The notes under the pieces were generated by a model. That model was not told where the DNA came from. It saw nothing but the letters and a program-made list of their open reading frames with translations, and made no database searches. A stretch of 5,336 nt of DNA from Roseburia sp. (GTDB taxonomy: Bacteria; Bacillota; Clostridia; Lachnospirales; Lachnospiraceae), in contig JAGAIK010000650.1 of assembly GCA_017626625.1 (NCBI GenBank), positions 1-5,336 on the forward strand. The letters run 5' to 3'. This document shows, in pieces, positions 1-5,007 of this stretch (within the stretch, counting starts at the first letter, position 1; each line of letters starts with the position of its first letter). The translations under genes were made by a program, and so were the position numbers.

Positions 1-569
1 ATAACAGGGAAGCGATAATACAGGCAACAATCGCACTCATTGAAGAAAAGGGTGAGCGTTTGGATGAAATCACTGTCCGTGAAATCTGCAAAAGAGCAGA
101 TGTCGGATTAGGTCTTGTGAATTATCATTTTGGAAACAAGGACAATCTCATCGAGCTATGCGTAGAGCGTATTATAAATGGAATTGTGGAACGGTTTCAG
201 AATATACGGGAGAAAACAGAAGAACTTACACCATTTGAAAAGCTGGAGTATCTCGGAAATATGACGCTTAATTTTTTGTTCGAGCATTACGCTGTGTCAA
301 GAATCTCTGTTCTTACCGATATGCAGACACCGAAAGGCAATGACAATACGAGCAGAACTTATGCGGCGTATTTGCCTCTTGTTGCAGCTTGCCGCCCCGA
401 CCTCGATGAAGCAGCCATAAAACGAAAGACCTTCTATTTGATTACGGTTATGCAGCAAACATTTTTGCGGTATGAAGTCATATCCCGGATGCTGGGTGTC
501 GACCTTAGAGAAAGAAAAAGCCGCAAAGCATTTCATACACAGGTCCTGCACGATATTTTGGAGGTATAA
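1..569 (+). CDS. TetR/AcrR-family transcriptional regulator, 5' end cut by window edge
   Basis: A DNA-binding repressor of the TetR family, with an N-terminal helix-turn-helix and a C-terminal ligand/dimer domain. The reading frame (codons starting at position 3) is open to the left edge. Before the possible TTG at 60 it already encodes typical TetR helix 1 residues (REAIIQATIALIEEKG), so the true start lies upstream and only about ten residues seem to be missing. The helix-turn-helix follows as ITVREICKRADVG, then the hallmark recognition-helix end LVNYHFGNKDNLI. The remaining roughly 140 residues are the divergent helical sensor domain, so the ligand cannot be told. The stop TAA at 567-569 is 3 bases before the next gene, so the two are co-transcribed. 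TetR proteins usually repress their own operon, but the promoter and operator are outside the window. The family call is firm; target and ligand are unknown. Confidence 0.93.
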   Translation, partial: NREAIIQATIALIEEKGERLDEITVREICKRADVGLGLVNYHFGNKDNLIELCVERIINGIVERFQNIREKTEELTPFEKLEYLGNMTLNFLFEHYAVSRISVLTDMQTPKGNDNTSRTYAAYLPLVAACRPDLDEAAIKRKTFYLITVMQQTFLRYEVISRMLGVDLRERKSRKAFHTQVLHDILEV

Positions 570-572
570 GCA

Positions 573-1289
573 ATGAATATTACTGTGATAAACGGAACAG
601 AAAAACACGGAGTGACCTATCGGCTGAAGGAGATTTTTTTGTCAGAGTTCAGGGATAAAGCGAACATCACGGAATACTATCTCCCAAAGGCTTGTCCCAG
701 CTTCTGCACCGGGTGCACAAACTGCATATTAAAGGGAGAAAGCACCTGCAAAGACGCAGACAAAATAAGAAGTATCGATAAATCACTTTTGGAAGCGGAT
801 TTGATTGTAATGACCTCTCCGGCGTATGTGTTCCACGCTACGGGTGCCATGAAAACATTCCTTGACCATTTTGCCTACCGTTGGCTACCACACCGCCCCG
901 CTCCGGAAATGTTTGGAAAGCGAGCGTTTATCCTGACACAATGCTTAGGGCAAGGAGCAAAATCTGCTGCAAAAGACATGAAGCATAGTTTATCCTGGTG
1001 GGGTATATCCAAAATTGAGGTATTTACCGGTGCATTGATGAGCGACATTGTCTGGGAAAAACTTTCTGAAAAGAAACGTTCCCAACTTACAAAAAAGGTG
1101 AAAAGACTTTCCCGAAAGTTTGCACAGATTGATTACACGAAACCCGCACACACAAATTTGATTACCAAAGTCAAGTTTTCATTCTGCCGTGCTATGCAGA
1201 AGTCATTACATAAATCAGACCCCGAATACCTCGACGGGCAATATTGGTCGCAGCAAGGTTGGCTTGACAACATCAGACCGTGGAAATAA
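573..1289 (+). CDS. Flavodoxin-fold NAD(P)H-dependent oxidoreductase with iron-sulfur-flavoprotein-like cysteine cluster
   Basis: A 238-residue cytoplasmic FMN protein of the NADPH-dependent FMN reductase/flavodoxin-like superfamily. ATG at 573 follows GGAGGT (560-565) at 7 bases, the ribosome binding site lying inside the end of the TetR gene. Visible features are the first beta strand and phosphate loop (ITVINGTEKHG, residues 3-13), a cysteine-rich segment (C41, C45, C48, C51, C59), the flavin-contact strand TSPAYVFHATGAMKTFLD (81-98), and a later ILTQCLGQGAK segment (120-130). The CX2CX2CX7C spacing from C45 agrees with the compact cluster motif of iron-sulfur flavoproteins (Isf), where it binds a 4Fe-4S cluster. 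Many related reductases keep only part of it, so cluster binding is an inference. The C-terminus is basic and then aromatic-rich. Position directly behind a TetR gene suggests induction by a redox-active or electrophilic compound. The substrate is unknown. Confidence 0.88.
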   Translation: MNITVINGTEKHGVTYRLKEIFLSEFRDKANITEYYLPKACPSFCTGCTNCILKGESTCKDADKIRSIDKSLLEADLIVMTSPAYVFHATGAMKTFLDHFAYRWLPHRPAPEMFGKRAFILTQCLGQGAKSAAKDMKHSLSWWGISKIEVFTGALMSDIVWEKLSEKKRSQLTKKVKRLSRKFAQIDYTKPAHTNLITKVKFSFCRAMQKSLHKSDPEYLDGQYWSQQGWLDNIRPWK

Positions 1290-1332
1290 AAAACAGCCGC
1301 CCTGCCCCCTGACGGGGGAGGACGACTGTTTT
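1290..1332. terminator. Bidirectional rho-independent terminator between convergent genes
   Basis: The arms AAAACAG (1290-1296) and CTGTTTT (1326-1332) enclose further pairing: CG with CG, CCT with AGG, and CCCCC with GGGGG around a TGAC loop. Two internal mismatches and one unpaired G interrupt the stem. On the plus strand the stem ends in TTTT followed by CTTATTT. On the minus strand it ends in a T run that includes the complement of the oxidoreductase stop codon. It sits exactly between the stop codons at 1289 and 1334 and can serve both genes. Confidence 0.85.
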
Positions 1333-1333
1333 C

Positions 1334-2626
1334 TTATTTCTCCAATTCCCAAATATGTTTATCATGCCGGAAATACAGACACACCGCAATTCCTGCAAAA
1401 GCAATCACGAAAAACAAAAACGCTGCTCCCGAGCCTTTTCCCTGCCCGAATAACCGAATCAGAATACTGTCACTGCCACAGGCTGCCATCAGTGGTTCAA
1501 ACACTTTATCCACCAGCAGTCCCCCTAAGAAATATCCCAGCGGAATCGTGAAAAACTGGAAAGAATTTCGCACGGAATACACTCTTCCCTGCATTTCCTC
1601 CGGCACCCTGAGACGCATAATGGCATCCAGATTCGTATTCATCAGCGGTATCGCAATCCAGCCGAGGAAACCACCGATACACCATACGAGCGGAGTCCGC
1701 CCCAACGCCAGCATGAAGTTCTCAAAACTCATGGAGAACAGCAGGCAGTTGCAGATGACCCGCACCCGGCTTTTCGGTGTTTTCATAAGGGAGGCAAGAA
1801 TGCTTCCCGCCAACGTCGATATTCCAATGACCGCATTGACCAGTCCAAGAACTTTCTCGCTTCCGCCCTCTCTCGACAAAAGCATTGCCGGAAACGCTGC
1901 GTCATAGACAGATGCCACCAGATTAATAGCTGCCAGAAAGAAAATTAAATCCAGAATGCCCCGTTCCTTTTTCAGGTAAACGATTCCCTGCCTTGCGGAG
2001 GTTATGAGGCTTTCCTGTTCCTGTACTTCCTGTCCGCCTTTCGGTATCCGTATTGCAAAGGCAAGTACAAGGAATGCCACCGTAAAGGTAAACAAATCGA
2101 AAGCAAAAACAACATTCATGCCTGCAAGCCCTAAAACAGCCGTTGCAATAATCGGCGTCAGAATAGAATTTAATGCGTTGGAAAAATAGCGCAATCCGCC
2201 CACTTTCTGGTAGTACTTCTCAGGAAGCACCCTTGTCACCGCCACCTCCGACGCAGGCTGCTGCACCGTATTCATCAGCCCGATGACTACATTTAAAAGG
2301 TACAGATGCCAGATTTGAAGTTGCCCCTTTTGCAGTAAAATTAAGGTAACAACCGTAGTTGCCGCTGCAATGGTATCACAAACCAGCATGGTTTTCTTTT
2401 TGTCCCACCGGTCACTCAGCGCCCCTGCAAATATGGAGAATATCACATAGGGTGCATAAGAACAAACCATCAAAAGCGCTGTCTTAAGCGCCGAGCCCTC
2501 CTGGGTGTAAGACCAGACCACCAGGGCATAACTTGTCATACTGCTTCCCAAGCCGGAAAATGACTGGGTAATCCAAAGCAACAAAAATGTCCGCATTTCC
2601 AATAATGTATTTTTATAATTTTTCAT
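1334..2626 (-). CDS. MFS drug efflux transporter, Mef-like (MFS_3 type)
   Basis: A 430-residue inner-membrane proton-driven exporter of the major facilitator superfamily. The nearest familiar pattern is the macrolide exporter Mef(A) and EntS-type proteins, judged by eye. Hydrophobic helices fill the sequence except for a hydrophilic central loop at about 192-220. The loop between helices 2 and 3 carries motif A, GALSDRWDKKK (68-78). The second-half equivalent is EMQGRVYSVRN (344-354), very like the corresponding part of Mef(A). Length is normal to slightly long for the group (Mef(A) is about 405). ATG at 2626-2624 is preceded by AAGGAG (2642-2637), 10 bases away. That ribosome binding site touches the arm of a predicted sequestering hairpin. 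The gene has its own promoter and structured leader and is transcribed toward the shared terminator at 1290-1332. The regulation points to a ribosome-targeting antibiotic as inducer and perhaps substrate, but specificity cannot be read from sequence. Confidence 0.9.
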   Translation of the reverse strand: MKNYKNTLLEMRTFLLLWITQSFSGLGSSMTSYALVVWSYTQEGSALKTALLMVCSYAPYVIFSIFAGALSDRWDKKKTMLVCDTIAAATTVVTLILLQKGQLQIWHLYLLNVVIGLMNTVQQPASEVAVTRVLPEKYYQKVGGLRYFSNALNSILTPIIATAVLGLAGMNVVFAFDLFTFTVAFLVLAFAIRIPKGGQEVQEQESLITSARQGIVYLKKERGILDLIFFLAAINLVASVYDAAFPAMLLSREGGSEKVLGLVNAVIGISTLAGSILASLMKTPKSRVRVICNCLLFSMSFENFMLALGRTPLVWCIGGFLGWIAIPLMNTNLDAIMRLRVPEEMQGRVYSVRNSFQFFTIPLGYFLGGLLVDKVFEPLMAACGSDSILIRLFGQGKGSGAAFLFFVIAFAGIAVCLYFRHDKHIWELEK

Positions 2627-2629
2627 ATA

Positions 2630-2733
2630 GACTTTGCTCCTTAAGGTATTTGATATTTTCCCGTATTTCGCAAAGTCCCAGGATAGTTAGTCCTGCTCCA
2701 TGCCGCCCTATCCTAAAAGACTCTGCATGGAGC
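2630..2733 (-). promoter_or_regulatory. Translational attenuator with two exclusive RNA folds, upstream of MFS gene
   Basis: Read on the minus strand. The predicted OFF fold pairs GCTCCATGC (2733-2725) with GCATGGAGC (2703-2695), 9 perfect bp, and GACTTTGC (2677-2670) with GCAAAGTC (2637-2630), 8 perfect bp, next to the exporter's ribosome binding site. The predicted ON fold pairs GCAGAGTCTT (2726-2717) with GGGACTTTGC (2679-2670), 10 bp including three G-U pairs. It continues after a 2-base bulge with AGGATAG (2714-2708) pairing CTATCCT (2686-2680), 7 perfect bp. The two folds share segment 2677-2670 and bases 2726-2725, so they cannot coexist, and the ON fold leaves the ribosome binding site free. 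The 5' segments lie inside the 13-codon leader ORF, as expected for control by a stalled ribosome. No U-run follows any hairpin, so translational rather than transcriptional attenuation is inferred. Energies were not computed. Confidence 0.72.
2637..2642 (-). promoter_or_regulatory. Ribosome binding site of MFS gene, sequestered by leader hairpin
   Basis: On the minus strand AAGGAG lies 10 bases before ATG 2626-2624. Its last G is the first base of GCAAAGTC (2637-2630), which is perfectly complementary to GACTTTGC (2677-2670). Closing that hairpin would put the ribosome binding site at the stem mouth and leave only 3 bases between the stem and the start codon, blocking initiation. Confidence 0.7.
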
Positions 2734-2754
2734 TCCTGCAATACATAATAACAT
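2713..2754 (-). CDS. 13-codon leader peptide of MFS exporter (MLLCIAGAPCRVF)
   Basis: A short ORF, ATG 2754-2752 to TAG 2715-2713, encoding MLLCIAGAPCRVF. The Shine-Dalgarno-like AAGGGGG (2769-2763) lies 8 bases upstream. A second purine tract, AGGAG, is at 2775-2771. The transcript is predicted to begin near 2778, so this is the first ORF on the mRNA. Codons 8-10 (Ala-Pro-Cys) are precisely the 5' arm of the 9-bp leader stem, and codons 10-12 make up the arm that frees the exporter's ribosome binding site. A ribosome stalled over roughly codons 3-6 would mask the first arm and leave the second free. A ribosome reaching the stop codon would cover the second. This geometry is that of erm, cat and related inducible resistance leaders. 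The peptide itself matches no stalling motif I know. Confidence 0.68.
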   Translation of the reverse strand: MLLCIAGAPCRVF

Positions 2755-2777
2755 TTGTACTTCCCCCTTTCTCCTAA

Positions 2778-2795
2778 TGTGTTTATTGTAACACA
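2778..2795. promoter_or_regulatory. Candidate operator dyad over the -10 box of the MFS promoter
   Basis: TGTGTT (2778-2783) and AACACA (2790-2795) form a perfect 6-bp inverted repeat around the 6-base centre TATTGT. The dyad covers the whole -10 hexamer (2790-2785) and reaches the predicted start site. A bound protein would therefore block initiation. Most of one arm lies upstream of the transcript start, so it cannot act as an RNA hairpin. Which regulator would bind is unknown. Confidence 0.4.
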
Positions 2796-2813
2796 GGGGG
2801 TGGAATTGGTAAA
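2785..2813 (-). promoter_or_regulatory. Sigma-A-type promoter of leader peptide and MFS gene
   Basis: On the minus strand, -35 TTTACC (2813-2808) and -10 TACAAT (2790-2785) are separated by 17 bases. The -10 has 5 of 6 and the -35 has 4 of 6 consensus bases. Transcription should start near 2778, giving a leader of about 150 bases. The promoter begins only about 20 bases after the stop codon of the upstream small gene, so some read-through from that gene is also possible. Confidence 0.65.
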
Positions 2814-2833
2814 TATTGTTGCTGCAAAATTCC

Positions 2834-3253
2834 TTATTTTCCGCTGATTACCGTCCGGGTCACCGTTTCCACGCCACCCGAAGTTGTGGTAGTTTCCAAA
2901 TAGGTAACTCCGTTGATGGTGACAACCTTTGTGCTGGTTTCCTCTTCGCTGTCAGAATCTCCGCCGCCTCCGCCGGAAGCTCCCGCACTGCTTACCGCTT
3001 CTCCGGTTTCACCGGAAGCTTCTGAGGAAGTGGAGGTTCCGGAGGACTCTGCTTTTGCACTCTGCATTACCTTTAAAATATCATTGTAATTTTCACTGGG
3101 TAATGCCGCAGAGGAATCCACCCCGGAGGCTATGTAGCTGTCGGTGTCACTCTCTTCTGCCAAAGCGCTGCCCGAACTGACGCTCTGTCTGTCCTGCATT
3201 ACTGTTTGAAGTGCATTGATTGAACTTAAATACTCGTCGATTGATAAAGACAT
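2834..3253 (-). CDS. Small acidic Ser/Gly/Thr-rich protein of unknown function
   Basis: I do not recognise this 139-residue protein. ATG 3253-3251 is chosen because AGGTGG (3266-3261) precedes it by 7 bases. The frame stays open to a GTG at 3337, but that has no ribosome binding site and would add 28 very basic residues unlike the rest. The N-terminus (SLSIDEYLSSINALQTVMQDRQ) looks helical. A disordered Ser/Glu/Gly-rich middle follows (about 24-108, with five Gly at 94-98). The C-terminus (VVTINGVTYLETTTTSGGVETVT, about 110-132, broken here only for description) looks beta-strand forming. There is no Cys or Trp, no signal peptide and no membrane segment. A weak internal repeat is visible: LQTVMQDRQSVSSG (15-28) against LKVMQSAKAESSG (60-72). 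It lies alone between the ABC operon and the MFS promoter, and no terminator was seen on either side. A link to either transporter is not shown. Confidence 0.72.
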   Translation of the reverse strand: MSLSIDEYLSSINALQTVMQDRQSVSSGSALAEESDTDSYIASGVDSSAALPSENYNDILKVMQSAKAESSGTSTSSEASGETGEAVSSAGASGGGGGDSDSEEETSTKVVTINGVTYLETTTTSGGVETVTRTVISGK

Positions 3254-3313
3254 ATGTTTACCACCTTTCCTTTTTGTGCCTGTTCCCTCTGGCTTTCTGC
3301 GGCATCCATGCCT

Positions 3314-3337
3314 GTTATATATATCGGAGCGCTTCAC
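3314..3337 (-). promoter_or_regulatory. Weak candidate promoter of the small Ser-rich protein gene
   Basis: A TATATATAAC tract (minus strand 3323-3314) offers -10 hexamers TATATA or TATAAC about 60 bases before the ATG at 3253. No -35 hexamer is found 16-18 bases upstream; that stretch is C-rich. A GTGAAG (3337-3332) ends 8 bases before the AT tract and repeats the motif of the direct repeats further upstream. A promoter relying on an activator would fit, but the evidence is thin. Confidence 0.25.
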
Positions 3338-3352
3338 CGGGGGTTTACGGAC

Positions 3353-3383
3353 TTCACATAAAATTCAGGTAATCTTCACATAA
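3353..3383. repeat. Three 11-bp-phased direct repeats, candidate activator sites
   Basis: TTCACATAA occurs at 3353-3361 and again at 3375-3383, with the variant TTCAGGTAA exactly midway at 3364-3372. Starts are 11 bases apart, one helical turn each. Identity of the outer copies extends to ten bases (CTTCACATAA). Tandem sites on one face of the helix at about 11-bp spacing are typical of OmpR/PhoB-type response regulators. They lie in the 156-base gap between the ABC permease stop and the small gene, upstream of the candidate -10 at 3323. Confidence 0.4.
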
Positions 3384-3409
3384 TGCCTGTAAATCATTTT
3401 GGCGATACG

Positions 3410-4105
3410 TCATTCTAATCCCTTTCTCCGGTACACCACCACAAACAAAACCACTGCCGCCAGCATATTTGCCCCGGCAATCCATAAGCCCTCCGCTATT
3501 TCCTGCCCGTTTCCCATGGAATTTAGCAGCAGACTCATCCGCCCGGTATAAAAATATTTTGCCACTTTCGCAATCCTCTCATTAAACATCGCCAGCATAG
3601 GAAGAGACGCCAGAACCAGCATGACGGGAACCATCAGGGAGGTTGCCATCATCTGTGTTCTGCTGTAAGTCCCAATCACCGCCCCTGCCAGTATGGAAAT
3701 AAGAATTCCCACCGCCATGGCAGCCAGAACAAATGCAAGCTCTCTCCCCCGGTAGCCCCCGGCAAATCCAATCACTCCTGCCCCCAGCATACAGATAGCA
3801 AACAGATAGATGCCTGCCCCAAGAAAATATTCTATGGCTTTCACATCTGACATCAAAAGCACCCGCAGGGTATTTTTTTCTTTTTCTTCCGCAAGAATCG
3901 CCGCCATACTCACCAAAGGCGCCATGCCAAGGTACATCACCGCAAAAAGATTGGCAAAGAAATGCTCCGGCATTCCTTTTATCTCCATGGCATTCTCCAT
4001 AATCACCGTCAGAATGGGAAACATCACAAACTGCACTAATATTTCCTTATTTTTAAAGGTGTCCTTTCCCTGTTTCCATAAAATCGCTTTTATATGTTTT
4101 GTCAT
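3410..4105 (-). CDS. ABC-2 type transporter permease
   Basis: A 231-residue membrane subunit of an ABC exporter, of the size seen in compact BcrB-like permeases. About six hydrophobic segments are visible, roughly at residues 22-40, 50-72, 94-116, 123-146, 153-173 and 206-226. Between the second and third lies AEEKEKNTLRVLLMSDV (72-88), the charged ExEKxTL...LL segment typical of ABC-2 permeases, where the coupling helix contacts the ATPase. The ATG (4105-4103) overlaps the ATPase stop as ATGA. AAGGAGG (4120-4114) lies 8 bases upstream inside the ATPase gene, so translation is probably coupled. One ATPase and one permease gene suggest two copies of each in the complex. The substrate could be a peptide antibiotic, a lipid-linked molecule or another hydrophobic compound. 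Nothing in the sequence decides this. Confidence 0.88.
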   Translation of the reverse strand: MTKHIKAILWKQGKDTFKNKEILVQFVMFPILTVIMENAMEIKGMPEHFFANLFAVMYLGMAPLVSMAAILAEEKEKNTLRVLLMSDVKAIEYFLGAGIYLFAICMLGAGVIGFAGGYRGRELAFVLAAMAVGILISILAGAVIGTYSRTQMMATSLMVPVMLVLASLPMLAMFNERIAKVAKYFYTGRMSLLLNSMGNGQEIAEGLWIAGANMLAAVVLFVVVYRRKGLE

Positions 4106-5007
4106 TCCTCTAACCTCCTTCCCGTCAATTCCATAAACACATTTTCCAGATTGGGCTCTGTGGAATGGATGGTTTCAAGTTTTCCCTCTTCCAGATAAAA
4201 CAGCAATTTCTCTGCGCAGGATTTATCATGGGGCAGAACCACCTCCTCACCCCCCGCAAGGTGCAAAAGCAGCCTTTTCTGATGATGATACCTTCTACAG
4301 ATTTCCCCCGGATTTCCATACTCCACAATCCTGCCCTCATGAAGCAGTGCAACATGATTACATAACTTTTCCGCCTCCGCCATGTTATGTGTCGTAAGAA
4401 AAATGGTTGTGCCCTTCTCCTGCTCTTCCCGGATAAGCTTATGTATCTCTGCGGCTGTTGCCGGGTCTAAACCGTTGGTGGGTTCATCTAAAAAGAGAAG
4501 CTTTGGCTCCGATAAAAGCGCCCGCGCCAGCAGCAACCTGCTTCGCATTCCCTTAGACAAATTTGCTGCCGAGGTTTTCTTTGCCTGGAAAAGTCCCACT
4601 TTCTTTAACGTTTCCTCTATTTTTTTCATGGGAATCCCCTGCAGCTTTGCGTAAAATTTTAAATTATCATAGCAGGACAAGCGCTCATACAAGCCAAAAT
4701 TGTCCATCATAATTCCGATTTTCTGACAGAAATGCTCCCTGCCCGACACTGCAGGTTTTCCCGACTCCTCCGCAGAAACGACGCCACGGTTCGGTTTATA
4801 TTCCCCGGAGGTTCCGCATATCTCCACCGTTCCCTCCGTTGGCGCAAGCTGCCCCGTTATAATTTTTATCAGAGTGGTTTTTCCCGCTCCCGAGGGATCT
4901 AATAAGCCCAAAATCTCTCCCTCTCCGACCTCAAGATTTACATTTTCCAACACCGTCTTTTTCCCAAAGCACTGTTTTACTCCCCTTACTTTCAGGATTG
5001 TTTTCAT
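4102..5007 (-). CDS. ABC transporter ATP-binding protein with Asp in Walker A loop
   Basis: A 301-residue cytoplasmic ATPase subunit partnering the permease encoded after it. The Walker A is DPSGAGKT (37-44), with Asp37 where Gly is canonical. The signature is LSKGM (150-154), the form usual in BcrA-like drug and bacteriocin exporters. Walker B is LLFLDEP (170-176) with catalytic Glu175, followed by the D-loop GLDP (179-182) and switch His207. The Q-loop region reads IMMDNFGLYERLS (99-111) with no Gln, as commonly seen in this subgroup. A poorly conserved insert of about 25 residues (about 66-92) precedes it. The C-terminus ends with the typical EPNLENVFMELTG. ATG 5007-5005 overlaps the preceding stop as ATGA. 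AAGGAGG (5024-5018) lies 10 bases upstream. Apart from Asp37 all catalytic motifs are present. Related subfamily members export antimicrobial peptides or bacitracin, but specificity here is unknown. Confidence 0.92.
   Translation of the reverse strand: MKTILKVRGVKQCFGKKTVLENVNLEVGEGEILGLLDPSGAGKTTLIKIITGQLAPTEGTVEICGTSGEYKPNRGVVSAEESGKPAVSGREHFCQKIGIMMDNFGLYERLSCYDNLKFYAKLQGIPMKKIEETLKKVGLFQAKKTSAANLSKGMRSRLLLARALLSEPKLLFLDEPTNGLDPATAAEIHKLIREEQEKGTTIFLTTHNMAEAEKLCNHVALLHEGRIVEYGNPGEICRRYHHQKRLLLHLAGGEEVVLPHDKSCAEKLLFYLEEGKLETIHSTEPNLENVFMELTGRRLEE

Noticed and set aside
60..62. TTG at 60 as the start of the TetR gene
   Set aside because: The same frame is open to position 3 and already encodes conserved TetR helix 1, so the gene starts outside the window.
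1189..1551. Plus-strand ORF of 120 codons across the terminator
   Set aside because: It overlaps the end of the oxidoreductase, the terminator and the MFS gene in antisense. No ribosome binding site was seen and the protein looks like non-coding translation.
2630..2740. Transcriptional attenuator (intrinsic terminator) in the MFS leader
   Set aside because: None of the leader hairpins is followed by a U-run. The only short T tract (minus strand 2718-2715) follows a palindrome without a workable loop.
2802..2833. GGAATT...AATTCC inverted repeat after the Ser-rich gene as a terminator
   Set aside because: It has only 6 AT-rich pairs around a 20-base loop and no T-run. It overlaps the MFS -35 region and is probably chance.
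3301..3312. GGCATCCATGCC as a hairpin or operator
   Set aside because: Five pairs with a 2-base loop cannot form a stable hairpin, and as a DNA palindrome it is too short to call.
3254..3337. Longer form of the Ser-rich protein starting at GTG 3337
   Set aside because: There is no ribosome binding site at the GTG, the extra residues are very basic and unlike the rest, the candidate -10 would fall inside the gene, and AGGTGG fits the ATG at 3253.
4125..4355. Minus-strand ORF of 76 codons inside the ABC ATPase
   Set aside because: It is an alternative frame of a well-supported gene with intact motifs and resembles nothing on its own.
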